From Marinobacterium sedimentorum (GTDB lineage Bacteria > Pseudomonadota > Gammaproteobacteria > Pseudomonadales > Balneatricaceae), in assembly GCF_024267675.1 (NCBI RefSeq), contig NZ_JALDYX010000005.1, positions 62,001 through 126,000 on the forward strand: DNA of 64,000 bases, given 5' to 3'. Positions 1-10,855 of the stretch are shown in pieces (the first letter of the stretch is position 1; every line of letters starts with the position of its first letter). The translations under genes were made by a program, and so were the position numbers. The notes below the pieces were generated by a model. It was not told where the DNA came from. It ran no database searches and was given only the letters and a program-made list of their open reading frames with translations.

Positions 1-633
1 CAGGGCGATCGCCCAGTCCTCGTCGTAGCCAACGAAGCGATCAGCGATCGGCTTGTCGACGGTCGCCTCTTCCTCGCCCGCATAGCCCGGTACCGCGAAC
101 TTGTAGCCACCTTCGGGCCACAGCGTAAAGCCCGACTCCAGATCGACCAGGTCTTCGCCCTGGTTGGTCATGGTGGTTTTGACACGGATACGATCGGAGC
201 CCGACGCGAGGCTGTATTCAGTGCTGATCACCACCTTGCCAAAGTCCCGCGTGACTTTGACCACGGCTTCCTCGGGGCTGTCTTTGACAATATCCACCTG
301 CTGATAGGTGTTCGGCCAGCTTGACCAGTTGTTGGGAATAAAGTCGGCGAAGGCGACCCGGTCGTTGCTCAGCGAGCCGTCGGCTTTGACGTTCGCCATA
401 TCAATGATGCAGCCACGCGCCACGCCCCATGGCGGTGGCGTGCCCACTGCCAGCGAGAACGCCAGCTTGTCGTTTTGGATGGTCAGGTCCTGGTCGGACA
501 GCGCGGTGCCCGCCGGAATAATGGTCTTGCCGTGGCTGATGGAGACGCTTGCATGGCTCTGGGCGGCCGCGCCAAGTATCGATATTAGAATAATCGCCTT
601 GGAAATCGATTGCTTACGAAATGCTTTTATCAT
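1..633 (-). CDS. Secreted protein of unknown function, C-terminus outside window
   Basis: A reading frame of 211 codons runs from an ATG at 633 to the window edge without a stop, so the C-terminal part is missing. The N-terminus is a clear signal peptide: basic MIKAFRKQ, a hydrophobic AIILISILG core and an SHA-type cleavage site near residue 28, so the product should be exported to the periplasm or beyond. An AAAGG Shine-Dalgarno lies about 9 nt before the ATG. The mature part starts SVSISHGKT and looks beta-rich, with a PPPWG motif and few cysteines. I do not recognise the family and no catalytic motif is visible in the part present. Codon use and GC match the neighbouring backbone. Confidence 0.75.
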   Translation of the reverse strand, partial: MIKAFRKQSISKAIILISILGAAAQSHASVSISHGKTIIPAGTALSDQDLTIQNDKLAFSLAVGTPPPWGVARGCIIDMANVKADGSLSNDRVAFADFIPNNWSSWPNTYQQVDIVKDSPEEAVVKVTRDFGKVVISTEYSLASGSDRIRVKTTMTNQGEDLVDLESGFTLWPEGGYKFAVPGYAGEEEATVDKPIADRFVGYDEDWAIAL

Positions 634-788
634 TATTTTGGACCTTTCGTGCCTGATGAAATTCTTTTTTAATTGATCATTCAGTTAACAACAACGAGTG
701 TATAGGCCCCTCCTGTTAACCGTCAATGCGCACTTCATCGGACACTCTGTGTAGATCCCGTCAGCCAGGATCGGCGTTTTTCACGCTA

Positions 789-1346
789 TTAACCCAGCTT
801 TCCCAGCGCACGCCGAATCAGGTTTGAGAGATCATCTATGGCCGGGACGCTCTGCAGCCGCAGTGCCGGCTGTAGCACAGCCTCCCGACACAGAGCCCGC
901 AATATAAAGCGCTGTTCTGTTGTCAGGCTGAGCGCCTGGGCCTTCAACACCCGATCACACCAGCGCTCGAAACCCTCCTCAAAGGCACTGAACAGCGCCA
1001 GCGACTCCGGCTCCATCTTGTGCTGTTCCCCCAGCATGATGCGATAGATGGCCAGCATCTGCGGCTGCGTCGCCAGCTGGGCGAATCCGCCCGGAATCAG
1101 CTCAAACCAGCCAGTAGCCTCAATATCCAAGGTCGCCCGCTGCGCCTCGGATGCCGCTATGGCCTGTTCCAGCATCGCCTGCCACAACGCCTGCTTGCTG
1201 GGGAAGTGACTGTAGACGGTGGGCTTGGATACGCCTGCACTCTGCACCACCAGATCGATGGTCGTGCCCTGGTAACCCCGCTCGCTGAACAGACGCTGCG
1301 CCGTGTCCAGAATCAGCTGCTTTTTGGAAGGTCGGCCCCGGGCCAT
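789..1346 (-). CDS. TetR/AcrR-family transcriptional regulator
   Basis: 185 residues, the normal TetR length. The N-terminal DNA-binding domain is textbook: RGRPSKKQLILDTAQRLF, then GYQGTTIDLVVQSAGVSKPTVYSHF (helix-turn-helix about residues 27-48). The C-terminal ligand domain is not diagnostic. An AAGGA site sits 8 nt before the ATG. The gene is divergent from trpBA across 85 bp that contain an inverted repeat, so it probably represses itself and the trpBA pair (inference). The ligand is unknown. TrpI (LysR type) is the familiar trpBA regulator in Pseudomonas, so a TetR here is unusual. Confidence 0.9.
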   Translation of the reverse strand: MARGRPSKKQLILDTAQRLFSERGYQGTTIDLVVQSAGVSKPTVYSHFPSKQALWQAMLEQAIAASEAQRATLDIEATGWFELIPGGFAQLATQPQMLAIYRIMLGEQHKMEPESLALFSAFEEGFERWCDRVLKAQALSLTTEQRFILRALCREAVLQPALRLQSVPAIDDLSNLIRRALGKLG

Positions 1347-1394
1347 GTTCAGATCCTTAAAATTTCGTTGACTGCAGCAGATTTTACTATTATT

Positions 1395-1415
1395 TTAACT
1401 AAACGGTAAAGTTAA
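1395..1415. promoter_or_regulatory. Inverted repeat, probable TetR operator for tetR/trpBA
   Basis: Between the divergent tetR and trpB genes, TTAACT at 1395-1400 is repeated in inverse as AGTTAA at 1410-1415 around a 9-nt centre. It lies in an AT-rich promoter-like stretch just before the trpB Shine-Dalgarno (AAGG). Size and position suit a TetR-dimer operator. The assignment is inference from position. Confidence 0.4.
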
Positions 1416-1431
1416 TAAATTAAGGTGCGTC

Positions 1432-2667
1432 ATGCAAAGTGACAAGGGTTTCTTCGGCCGCTTCGGTGGCAGCTACATTCCTGAAATACTCCACGCCAGC
1501 CAGCAGGCGCTGCTGAACGCCTGGAACCAAGCCTCGGTCGATGCCGACTTTCTGGCCGAGGTTGACCGCGAGCTGCAGCAGTATTCAGGCCGGCCGACAC
1601 CGCTGACCCCCTGCCCCAACCTCAGCCGTGAACTCGGGGGCGCCCAGGTCTTTCTCAAGCGCGAGGACCTGAACCACAGCGGCGCCCACAAGATGAACAA
1701 CGTCATTGGCCAGGGCCTGCTGGTCAAGCGCATGGGCAAAAAACGCATCATCGCTGAAACCGGCGCCGGTCAGCATGGCGTGGCCTCGGCGCTTATCGCC
1801 GCCCGACTGGGGCTGGAGTGCACCATCTACATGGGGGCCCGGGATATCGAACGTCAGTACCCCAATGTGTTCTGGATGAAACAGCTCGGTGCCACCGTGG
1901 TGCCGGTCACCAGTGGCGGACAGACACTGCGCGATGCGCTGGATGAGGCGCTGCGCGACTGGTCTGCAGATCCGTCCGGCAGCCATTACCTGATCGGTAC
2001 GGCCTGTGGTTGCGCCCCCTACCCGGAGATGGTGGCCGAGTTTCAGTCGGTGATCGGGCGCGAAGTGCGCGCCCAGAGCCTGCAACAGTTTGGTGCCCTG
2101 CCCGACTCCATTTACGCCTGCGTCGGCGGCGGCAGCAACGCCGCCGGTATCATGCTGCCCTTTATCGACGATCAGAGCGTTGAACTGGTGGGGGTTGAGG
2201 CCGGCGGTCGCGGACCTGCGCCTGGCGATCACTCCATCCGCCTGTCCGACAACCTTGGCAGCCCGGGCATAGCCCAGGGGTTTGCCACCATGTTTTTGCA
2301 GGATGACCAGGGCCAGCTGATGGAAACTCACTCCATTGCCGCAGGACTCGACTATGTGGGCGTATCACCGATTCTGGCGCACCTGAATGACACCGGCCGG
2401 GTACGGATGACAGCGGCGAACGATGACGAGGTCATGCACGCCTTCCAGACCCTGCTGCGCTGCGAGGGCATTATCCCGGCGCTGGAATCCTCCCACGCCG
2501 TAGCCGGTGCGCTGCGGGATATCCCCGCCATGTCGCCGGACAAAAAGGTGGTGATCAATATCTCCGGACGCGGCGACAAGGATATTTTCAACGTCGCCAG
2601 CGCGGTAAAAGACACCGAGTTCGGCCCCTTTCTGCAACGCTACCTGGAACGGGAGCTACAGGCATGA
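1432..2667 (+). CDS. trpB: Tryptophan synthase beta chain
   Basis: PLP enzyme that condenses indole with L-serine to tryptophan in the cytosol, as the beta part of the alpha2beta2 complex. 411 residues, a little longer than E. coli TrpB (397). The PLP lysine is Lys87 in GAHKMNN (usual form AHKTNQ); the catalytic ETGAGQHGVA loop, the phosphate-binding GGGSNAAG loop and the C-terminal ISGRGDKDIF are all present. The substitutions around the PLP lysine and the CGCAPYP segment (usually AGPHPYP) suggest a divergent paralogue rather than the housekeeping copy (inference). Its TGA overlaps the trpA ATG by 4 nt, so translation is probably coupled. AAGG precedes the ATG. Confidence 0.92.
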   Translation: MQSDKGFFGRFGGSYIPEILHASQQALLNAWNQASVDADFLAEVDRELQQYSGRPTPLTPCPNLSRELGGAQVFLKREDLNHSGAHKMNNVIGQGLLVKRMGKKRIIAETGAGQHGVASALIAARLGLECTIYMGARDIERQYPNVFWMKQLGATVVPVTSGGQTLRDALDEALRDWSADPSGSHYLIGTACGCAPYPEMVAEFQSVIGREVRAQSLQQFGALPDSIYACVGGGSNAAGIMLPFIDDQSVELVGVEAGGRGPAPGDHSIRLSDNLGSPGIAQGFATMFLQDDQGQLMETHSIAAGLDYVGVSPILAHLNDTGRVRMTAANDDEVMHAFQTLLRCEGIIPALESSHAVAGALRDIPAMSPDKKVVINISGRGDKDIFNVASAVKDTEFGPFLQRYLERELQA

Positions 2668-3464
2668 GCAGACTTCAGACCTTTATCGAGCAGCAGCGCA
2701 AGGACAAGCCCATCCTGCTGATGACCCATGTGGTCTACGGCTATCCGACCATCGATGAGAGTCTCGCGCTGATGCGTGACCTGCTCAGCGAAGGCGTTGA
2801 ACTGCTGGAGGTGCAGTTCCCGTTCACGGATCCCTCCGCCGATGGCCCCTCCATCCTCCATGCCTGCCACCAGGCACTGCAGCAGCGCCCGACCCTGGCG
2901 CGCTGTCTGGCGGACATTGCCGCGATTGGGCGCGAATTCCCCGCCAGCCGCATCCTGCTCATGAGCTACCTCAATCCGCTGTATCGCTATGGCCTGGCAC
3001 GCCTGCCCAGGGATGCCGCGAACGCCGGTATCGCCGGCTTTATCGTCCCCGACCTGCCACTGGAGCTGGCGGATGATTTTCGCCACAGCTGCGTTGCAGC
3101 CCAGATAGAACCCATCTGGATGCTGACACCGGAAACCCCGCCCGCCCGCATGCAGCAGATCTGTGCGGCCGCCAGCGGCATGCTCTACTGCGTCAGCCGG
3201 CGCGGCGTTACCGGGGCCGACAAGGCAACAAGCCCCCAGAATCGAAACCAGCACGAGGACCAGCCACTGGAGGACTACCTGGCCGCCATCCGCACCACCA
3301 CAGCCCTGCCGCTGGCCGTTGGCTTTGGCATCCGCACCGGCACCCAGGTACAGGCACTGCACGGCCTGGCCGATATCGCCGTGGTGGGCTCAGGCCTGCT
3401 GGACGCCTTTAACCGTGGTGGCCGTACCGCGGCACTGGAGCAGGTCAGGTCAGTGCGCGGCTAA
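2664..3464 (+). CDS. trpA: Tryptophan synthase alpha chain
   Basis: Cleaves indole-3-glycerol phosphate to indole and glyceraldehyde 3-phosphate and passes indole to TrpB through the tunnel. 266 residues, the usual length. The catalytic pair is conserved in position: Glu49 (ELLEVQFPF) and Asp60 (TDPSADGPS). The phosphate-binding SRRGVTGA and VGFGI motifs are also present. Divergent features: an MTHVVYGYP start where most have FVTAGDP-like sequence, and an extended loop TSPQNRNQHEDQP after the GVTGA motif. It overlaps trpB by ATGA. The 53 bp after it hold a small GCCGG/CCGGC hairpin before the convergent DUF934 gene. Confidence 0.92.
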   Translation: MSRLQTFIEQQRKDKPILLMTHVVYGYPTIDESLALMRDLLSEGVELLEVQFPFTDPSADGPSILHACHQALQQRPTLARCLADIAAIGREFPASRILLMSYLNPLYRYGLARLPRDAANAGIAGFIVPDLPLELADDFRHSCVAAQIEPIWMLTPETPPARMQQICAAASGMLYCVSRRGVTGADKATSPQNRNQHEDQPLEDYLAAIRTTTALPLAVGFGIRTGTQVQALHGLADIAVVGSGLLDAFNRGGRTAALEQVRSVRG

Positions 3465-3517
3465 ACGCCGGCACCCGGCGGTACAATGCAGCGACAGCGC
3501 TTCACGCCCCCTGGGCC

Positions 3518-4083
3518 TCAAGTGCCTGGCTGATCCGATTCACCTGGCTCGCCTGCACGCAACCGCCGCCGGAACAGCGGTTCCGGGCAGGCCACCGAGC
3601 GGGCATAGATCAGATCGAAACCGGCCAGCCCTTTCAGGGCGTCCTCGGCCGAGCGATCCCCACGCACGGCAAAGGAGCTGAAGCCACAGTGGCGCATGGC
3701 CACAAGCTGGTCGCGCAGCACGTCGCCAATGGCCCGCAGCTCGCCGCGAAACCCCAGTCGGCTGCGCAGTACGAAAGCCTGGGTGTAGGCGCGCCCGTCC
3801 CTGAAACTCGGAAACTCCAGCGCAATCAGCGCAATGCGATCAATCCAGGGGGCAAGGTCGGCGGGGTCATCATCGGGGTGCAAGAGCACACCCATGGGCT
3901 CTGCTGTGGCCTCTGATCGCTTCGCGGCAACCTCGGACAATTGCCGCCAGTCGCTTAACGGCAGAATTCGGTAGGCGCTGCCGCTGGCGCCGGGCGCGGC
4001 CTCACCCTCCTGGGTATCGACAAGTTCCCAGGGATCCTTCACTGCAACCGCAGCGGCGCCGCTGTGCAATGTAATCAGATTCT

Positions 4084-4087
<4 letters not shown>
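3518..4087 (-). CDS. DUF934 protein, assimilatory sulfate reduction partner of CysI
   Basis: 189 residues with the DUF934 features: RILPLSDW, the GVLLHPDDDP segment, IALIALEFPSFRDGRAYTQAFVLRSRLGFRGELRAIGDVLRDQL, and a C-terminal CGFSSFAVR. In gammaproteobacteria the family is almost always the gene after ferredoxin-type cysI, and is thought to help sulfite reductase; the biochemical role is not settled. Here its start overlaps the cysI stop by 4 nt (ATGA), so it is translationally coupled to cysI. Confidence 0.88.
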
Positions 4088-5814
<1,727 letters not shown>

Positions 5815-5918
5815 CTTGGCGTACCTGATCTGGCTGCTTGGGAAGCCACCAGACTAAAGACGCCACGCATTCAGGGGCAGGCTCAACTTTTTAAATATTA
5901 ATAGGGACAGATTCCGGC

Positions 5919-7343
5919 TCAGCCACCTGGCTGCAGCCCGGGCAACAGCAACTCAGGCAGGCGCCCCAGGGCTTCACTGCGGCGTGCATCCCAGGGGTGT
6001 GCAAAACTGATGCGCAGGCAGTTGCGAAACTGGCCCGAGACCGAGAACAGCGGCCCCGGCGTAATCACCACAGCCTGACCCAGCGCCGCCGGATAGGCGC
6101 TGAGAGTATCGACGGACTCCGGCAGCTCGAGCCACACCGCCAGGCCCCCCTGGGGCGTACTGACCCGGATCTCGCCGGGCCAGGCATGCAGGGATGCAAT
6201 CAGCCGGTCCCGCCGGGTGCGCAGCTCGCCGCGCTGACGCCGCAGGTGCGCGGCCAGACTGCCGTCACGCATGAAATCCGCCAGCCCCTGCTGCAGGTAA
6301 CGGCTACTGGCCAGCTGAGTCACCAGCTTCAGGTGCAGGATACGGTCATGCCAGCGGCCACCGGCAATCCAGCCCAGACGCAGGTCACGGGACAGGGATT
6401 TGGAAAAGGAGCTGCACAGAATGACACGGTCGCTCACATCCAGTGCCTTTAACGGATCAGGCACCTGGGAAAAGGCCGTATCGGCGTAGATATCATCTTC
6501 GATAATCGCCAGATCGAACTGTTCGGCCAGCACCAGCAGTCGCTGGCGTGCCGACAGCGGCATCAATGCGCCGCCCGGCGTGGCAAAGGCCGGCGATACC
6601 ACGCAGGCCTTGATATCCCAGCGCTTGAGCACCGCTTCCAGCGCATCGATATCGAGCCCGGTCTCGCTGGAGGTCGGCACTTCAACCACCTGCAATTCCA
6701 GCTGTTCGAGCAACTGCAGCACGCCATAAAACCCCGGCGACTCAACCGCCACCACGTCCCCCTTGCGACAACAGGCCATCAGCGCCAGAAAGAGCGCATG
6801 CTGACACCCCGAAGTAACGCAAAGCTGCTCAGGCAGCACCTGCCAGCCACGCCTGGCGGCATGCAGCGACAGTTGCTCGCGCAATGCCATATCACCGGCC
6901 GGCGCATCATAGTACTGATGATCGTCGCCTTTCTGGCGCCGCAACGCCCGCCCGATGGCACGGTTCAGCGCCACTATTCCCGGGGGTGAATCGCCGGCAT
7001 GCAGATCCGGCAACAGATCGAAGGCCGCACTGCGCCGCATGATATCGAGGAACAGCTCGCTCACCGTCACCGGACGCGGCGCCTCTATCCGGGCCAGGCT
7101 GCGGGGCGCCCTGACGGCATGGGGCAGCAGGGCCACGAAGTAGCCGGCCTTGGGCCGCGCCTCAATCAACCCCTGGGCTTCAAGCCGCTGCAGAGCATGC
7201 TGCACGGTCGCCTTGGACAACCCCTGCTGCTCGCACAGCGCACGAATCGACGGCAAACGCTCCCCCAGACGCCAGCGTTGCTCGGTAATGCCCTGTAGCA
7301 GCCAGTTTTCCAGCTGCTGATAGCGATACTCCGTCTGGGTCAC
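5919..7343 (-). CDS. MocR/PdxR-type GntR regulator with aminotransferase domain
   Basis: 474 residues: an N-terminal winged helix of GntR type (LGERLPSIRALCEQQGLSKATVQHALQRLEAQGLIEARPKAGYFV, about residues 20-70) fused to a fold-type-I aminotransferase domain, with the PLP lysine in SSFSKSLSRDLRLGWI and the YYDAPAGDMALREQL segment. MocR proteins sense PLP or amino compounds and do not usually transaminate. I choose GTG 7343, not the ATG at 7385, because AAGGA lies 7 nt before the GTG and the extra 14 residues look non-coding. The divergent neighbour is ccoG; cysI lies downstream. The target is unknown. Confidence 0.88.
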   Translation of the reverse strand: MTQTEYRYQQLENWLLQGITEQRWRLGERLPSIRALCEQQGLSKATVQHALQRLEAQGLIEARPKAGYFVALLPHAVRAPRSLARIEAPRPVTVSELFLDIMRRSAAFDLLPDLHAGDSPPGIVALNRAIGRALRRQKGDDHQYYDAPAGDMALREQLSLHAARRGWQVLPEQLCVTSGCQHALFLALMACCRKGDVVAVESPGFYGVLQLLEQLELQVVEVPTSSETGLDIDALEAVLKRWDIKACVVSPAFATPGGALMPLSARQRLLVLAEQFDLAIIEDDIYADTAFSQVPDPLKALDVSDRVILCSSFSKSLSRDLRLGWIAGGRWHDRILHLKLVTQLASSRYLQQGLADFMRDGSLAAHLRRQRGELRTRRDRLIASLHAWPGEIRVSTPQGGLAVWLELPESVDTLSAYPAALGQAVVITPGPLFSVSGQFRNCLRISFAHPWDARRSEALGRLPELLLPGLQPGG

Positions 7344-7511
7344 TCCATCATCCTTAGTGTCGTTACGGCGGCACCCGGTCAGCACCGGGTGCCCTCAGGA
7401 TAAGCCCGGGCGCCAGGAATCTGTACCTATTATCTTTAATTTTTTTATACCTGATCCTATTCGCAACACAAGGGTAATCTGCAGCCAATTTGAAACCTGC
7501 GGACGCCAGCC

Positions 7512-8870
7512 ATGGAACAGATCCCCGTTGTACAAGACTACACACCGCCCTTAGCCCGGGACGGAAAGTTTCACGTGCGCCTCACCGAAGGGCGCTTCCA
7601 GAACTGGCGTCGCCTCAGTACCTGGCCGCTGATCGCGCTTTTCTTCGGCCTGGTGTGGGTACAGGTCAACGGCCAGCCCTGGCTGCTGTTCTCGTTCGAG
7701 CAGCACCGTATTATCCTGTTTGGCAAGGCCCTGTCCTGGCACGATTTGCCGCTGCTGGCCGGCCTGATGATCGTCGGCGCCAGCCTGCTGTTTTTCCTTG
7801 CCGTGGCCTGGGGCCGTGTCTGGTGTGGCTTTGCCTGTCCGCAAAGCATCTGGACCTGGCTCTTTATCCGCATTGAGCAGTTCACTGAAGGGCGCGCCAG
7901 TGCGCGGGCACGCCAGCAAAACCGGCCCCTGGGCGCTTCCTACCTGCTGCGTCGTATCACCAAGCATCTGCTCTGGATCCTGCTGGCCTGCGCCACCGCC
8001 ATCACCTTCACCGGCTATTTCGTGCCAATCCGCGAGATACTGGGCGCTGCCACAGGCTTGGAAATGTCGCCGGCACTCTGGGGCTGGCTGCTGATCATGG
8101 CCGCGCTGACCTACGCCAATGCGGGCCTGGTGCGCGAGAAAATCTGCCTGCACGCCTGCCCCTACTCCCGCTTTCAGGGCGTGATGTTCGACCGCCACAC
8201 CCGTACCGTCAGTTATGATGCGGGCCGCGGCGAGCCCCGCGCCAACCGCCGTAACGCAGGCGCCGACAGTGGTGACTGTGTCGATTGCGGTCTCTGTGTG
8301 CAGGTCTGCCCCACCGGCATCGATATCCGCGACGGCCTGCAGGCGGCCTGTATCGACTGCGCTGCCTGTATCGATGCCTGTGACGAGGTGATGGACAAGC
8401 TCAAGCGCCCACGGGGGCTGGTCCGCTTTGCCTCCGAAGCCCAGCTGGCCGGCCAGCCCTCGCCGCTCAAGCGACCGTTGCTGGCCTGCTACGGCGCCGT
8501 GCTGCTGGGCTCAATCGGTGCCGTCGCCTGGGGTTTTACCAGCACCACCGACCTGCTGGTCGAAATCCGCCGCGACCGCGGTACCCTGTTCACCCGGCTG
8601 GACGACCACACCGTCTGCAACAGCTATCGCATCAAGCTGGAAGGTTTTGCCCCGGGCCAGTCGCTGATTGCGCTGTCGCTACAGGGCCCGGGAGATTTCG
8701 AGCTGTTCGGGCCTGCCAGCATCGACCTGAACGAGAGCAACTCAACCTGGCTGCCGTACCGGGTCTGCGGCCGGGATATAGAGCAGTCCCGCACCCCGCT
8801 GCAGTTCAGCTTCGAGGACCAGGGTATCCACACAACTCAGCAGACAACCTTCCTGACCCGGGCGCTTTAG
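7512..8870 (+). CDS. ccoG: Cytochrome c oxidase accessory protein CcoG (RdxA/FixG family)
   Basis: Membrane iron-sulfur protein used in copper delivery and assembly of cbb3-type cytochrome oxidase. 452 residues. Order: cytosolic N-terminus, TM helices around residues 38-55, 85-105 (LMIVGASLLFFLAVAWGRVWCGFACPQ), 155-178 and 190-205, then two ferredoxin clusters (CVDCGLCVQVCPTGID and CIDCAACIDACDEVMDK), another TM helix (about 322-343) and a C-terminal Ig-like FixG domain. All cluster cysteines are intact. No ccoNOPQ or ccoHIS genes are within the window, so this is a detached or second copy. Its end overlaps the convergent next gene by 4 nt. Confidence 0.92.
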   Translation: MEQIPVVQDYTPPLARDGKFHVRLTEGRFQNWRRLSTWPLIALFFGLVWVQVNGQPWLLFSFEQHRIILFGKALSWHDLPLLAGLMIVGASLLFFLAVAWGRVWCGFACPQSIWTWLFIRIEQFTEGRASARARQQNRPLGASYLLRRITKHLLWILLACATAITFTGYFVPIREILGAATGLEMSPALWGWLLIMAALTYANAGLVREKICLHACPYSRFQGVMFDRHTRTVSYDAGRGEPRANRRNAGADSGDCVDCGLCVQVCPTGIDIRDGLQAACIDCAACIDACDEVMDKLKRPRGLVRFASEAQLAGQPSPLKRPLLACYGAVLLGSIGAVAWGFTSTTDLLVEIRRDRGTLFTRLDDHTVCNSYRIKLEGFAPGQSLIALSLQGPGDFELFGPASIDLNESNSTWLPYRVCGRDIEQSRTPLQFSFEDQGIHTTQQTTFLTRAL

Positions 8871-9298
8871 TCGGCGGGAGGCCCGCTAGAGGCCGAGACC
8901 TGCACGCGCCCGTCGCGGGCCTCGGCCAGATCGACGCCAAGCCGCTTCGCCGACCAGCCATGCACCTTGTCGTGGGCCTCGATAAACAGGCGACTGCTGC
9001 CATCCGGCACCCTGATGCCGCTCAGGGAACGGGTGAAGGGCTGCTCATCCACATGGGGGTGGAGCAGCACCCTGTCACCCAGCACGGCGCCGGCCTCATC
9101 CACCACTCGCCAGTGGTCGGCGTAATGATCCCAGCCGCTATCCCTGTGTTGCAGCGTTACGCTGACCGACCAGCGGTTGGCGCCGCTGTGCTGAAACTGC
9201 GCCCCGAGAATCTCGACCTCACCGGCCTGCGCGACGTTCAGGCCGGCAATGCCAAACAAGCCGGCCAGCAAGGCCTTAACTGATGTGCACCTGTTCAT
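8867..9298 (-). CDS. Small secreted protein of unknown function next to ccoG
   Basis: About 143 residues from the ATG at 9298 (an alternative ATG at 9313 adds five residues; neither has a good Shine-Dalgarno). A signal peptide is clear: basic MNR, the core ALLAGLFGIAGLNVAQA and cleavage near residue 25, followed by GEVEILGAQFQHSG. The mature part reads like a small beta-sandwich with several His and Trp residues (HRDSGWDHYADHWRVV, HPHVDEQPF, FIEAHDKVHGW). I recognise the pattern only as a conserved hypothetical. The His-rich surface and the tail-to-tail position with ccoG would fit a periplasmic metal-related role, but that is a guess. Confidence 0.7.
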   Translation of the reverse strand: MNRCTSVKALLAGLFGIAGLNVAQAGEVEILGAQFQHSGANRWSVSVTLQHRDSGWDHYADHWRVVDEAGAVLGDRVLLHPHVDEQPFTRSLSGIRVPDGSSRLFIEAHDKVHGWSAKRLGVDLAEARDGRVQVSASSGPPAD

Positions 9299-9550
9299 CC
9301 TGCTATCACTCATTGGATAACACCCATAAAACCAGCCGAATCGGCGACGGCGTCTATTGATCGATAGCCTGCCATGGCTAACTTATAGGATTCATTGCGC
9401 CCACGCGAACCTGATACCCGCCGTGCATTCACCAGGCTACATCTGCAATACTGCTTTTTGGCGACCGATATTTTTGCGATTGCTGTTGTGTGACCGATGC
9501 TTTTACGACGAAAAAAAAGCGGGCAATGCGCCCGGCAAGGAATTCTGTAA

Positions 9551-10030
9551 ATGAGAAAACGACTCTGGGTACTGGGCTTCGCCGCCCTGTCTGTACTGAT
9601 AACGGGCTGTGACAGCAATGAGGTAGGGGATGTATCACTCGGCCTGCTGACCACCAAGGACATCAAACTCAACGTACTGACCGACCCGCTGATTCCAGGC
9701 GTCACCTGTCATGTGGCCAGCATTGAGGCCAACCTGGATTTTTCCGATCCGAGTGATTCTTCGATTTCCTGCAGGCAAACCGGCGAAATCACCGCCGCCA
9801 TGATCGCCACCATCGACAAATCCCCCGATGGCGACATAGTGTTCAAAAAATCGAAGAGCATTTTCTTCAAGACCATGAAGATTCGCCGCATCTTCGATGC
9901 CGACTCCCAGACCCTGATGTACCTGTCCTACTCCACCAAGGAAACCTCCGGCAGCTTCAAGCACAGCCTCTCCACCGTGCCGCTGTGGGGCACCCAGGCA
10001 TACAGGCCTCCAGACGCTGCGCACAACTAG
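9551..10030 (+). CDS. creA: CreA-family lipoprotein
   Basis: 159 residues with a lipobox (VLITGC) giving a lipidated Cys near residue 20. The CreA core is visible: VTCHVASIEANLDFSDPSDSSISCRQTGEI, IVFKKSKSIFFKTMKIRRIFDA and a TLMYLSYSTKETSGSFKHSLSTVPLW end. E. coli CreA is periplasmic and of unknown role; a lipidated version is somewhat unusual. AAGGAATT sits before the ATG. It is a monocistron, followed by hairpins. Confidence 0.88.
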   Translation: MRKRLWVLGFAALSVLITGCDSNEVGDVSLGLLTTKDIKLNVLTDPLIPGVTCHVASIEANLDFSDPSDSSISCRQTGEITAAMIATIDKSPDGDIVFKKSKSIFFKTMKIRRIFDADSQTLMYLSYSTKETSGSFKHSLSTVPLWGTQAYRPPDAAHN

Positions 10031-10088
10031 CCTGGTTTTTTATATCCAGGCTCAGCCCCCCGCCTGCATAAACAGCACTAAACATAAA

Positions 10089-10119
10089 ACACCGGCCGGG
10101 TCTTGAACCTGGCCGGTGT
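10089..10119. terminator. GC-rich hairpin between creA and pirin genes
   Basis: ACACCGGCC at 10089-10097 pairs with GGCCGGTGT at 10111-10119 around a 13-nt loop, between the convergent creA and pirin genes. A weaker hairpin (AGCCTGG/CCAGGCT, with a T-run in the loop) is at 10029-10052. Neither has a clean trailing T-run, so termination activity is inferred from position. Confidence 0.5.
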
Positions 10120-10162
10120 CTGTTGTGCTCTGCTCTACAGCGAAAGATAAAGCGCGCCCTGA

Positions 10163-10855
10163 TCAGGGCAGATCAAACAGCAGCGCCTCCACAGGTGCCT
10201 TGCCGGCCTGCAGTGAAAGCTGCGCCAGGCCTTCGATACTGGCGCCATCGCCCGCTTTCAGTGGTGTATTGCCGATCGTCAGCGAACCTTTTATCAGGTG
10301 GACATACTGGCGCCGGCCGGGCCTGAGCGCCTGGGTCAGTGTCTGCTCGGAATCCAGCAGCAGCTGATACAGCCTGGCATCCTGGCGCAGCGTTAAACTC
10401 CCCGCCTCGCCATCCGGGCTGATCACCAGGGTCAACCCATTGCGCCGGCCAAAGTTCTTCTGCTGATAGCCGGGCTTGCCGCCGAACTGGTCGGGCTGAA
10501 TCCAGATCTGCAGAAAGCGCAGCCCGTTGGACTCAGAGGCATTGTACTCGCTGTGCCGAATGCCGCTGCCGGCCGACATCAGCTGAAACTCGCCGGCGGG
10601 CAGTTGCTGCACATTGCCTTCGCTGTCCTTGTGGGCGATCACGCCATCCAGCACATAGCTGATAATCTCCATATCCTTGTGACCGTGGGTGCCAAACCCC
10701 GACCCCGGCGTGACCTTATCTTCGTTGATCACCCGCAGGGCCGAAAAGCCCATATGCTTCGGATCGTAATAGTCCGCAAAGGAAAAGCTGTGGCGGCTAT
10801 CGAGCCAGCCGTGATTGCCGCGCCCTCGGGCCTCGCTGGAACGTACAGTAATCAT
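10163..10855 (-). CDS. Pirin family protein (YhhW/quercetinase type)
   Basis: 230 residues of bicupin type. Metal-ligand pattern of pirins: HSFSFADYYDPKHMGFSALRVINEDKV, FGTHGHKDMEIISYVLDG and the later GSGIRHSEYNAS, giving the three His and one Glu of cupin motif 1. The YhhW branch has quercetin 2,3-dioxygenase activity in vitro; the physiological substrate is unknown. The start overlaps the stop of the upstream doxX gene by 4 nt, so the two form an operon. Confidence 0.88.
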   Translation of the reverse strand: MITVRSSEARGRGNHGWLDSRHSFSFADYYDPKHMGFSALRVINEDKVTPGSGFGTHGHKDMEIISYVLDGVIAHKDSEGNVQQLPAGEFQLMSAGSGIRHSEYNASESNGLRFLQIWIQPDQFGGKPGYQQKNFGRRNGLTLVISPDGEAGSLTLRQDARLYQLLLDSEQTLTQALRPGRRQYVHLIKGSLTIGNTPLKAGDGASIEGLAQLSLQAGKAPVEALLFDLP

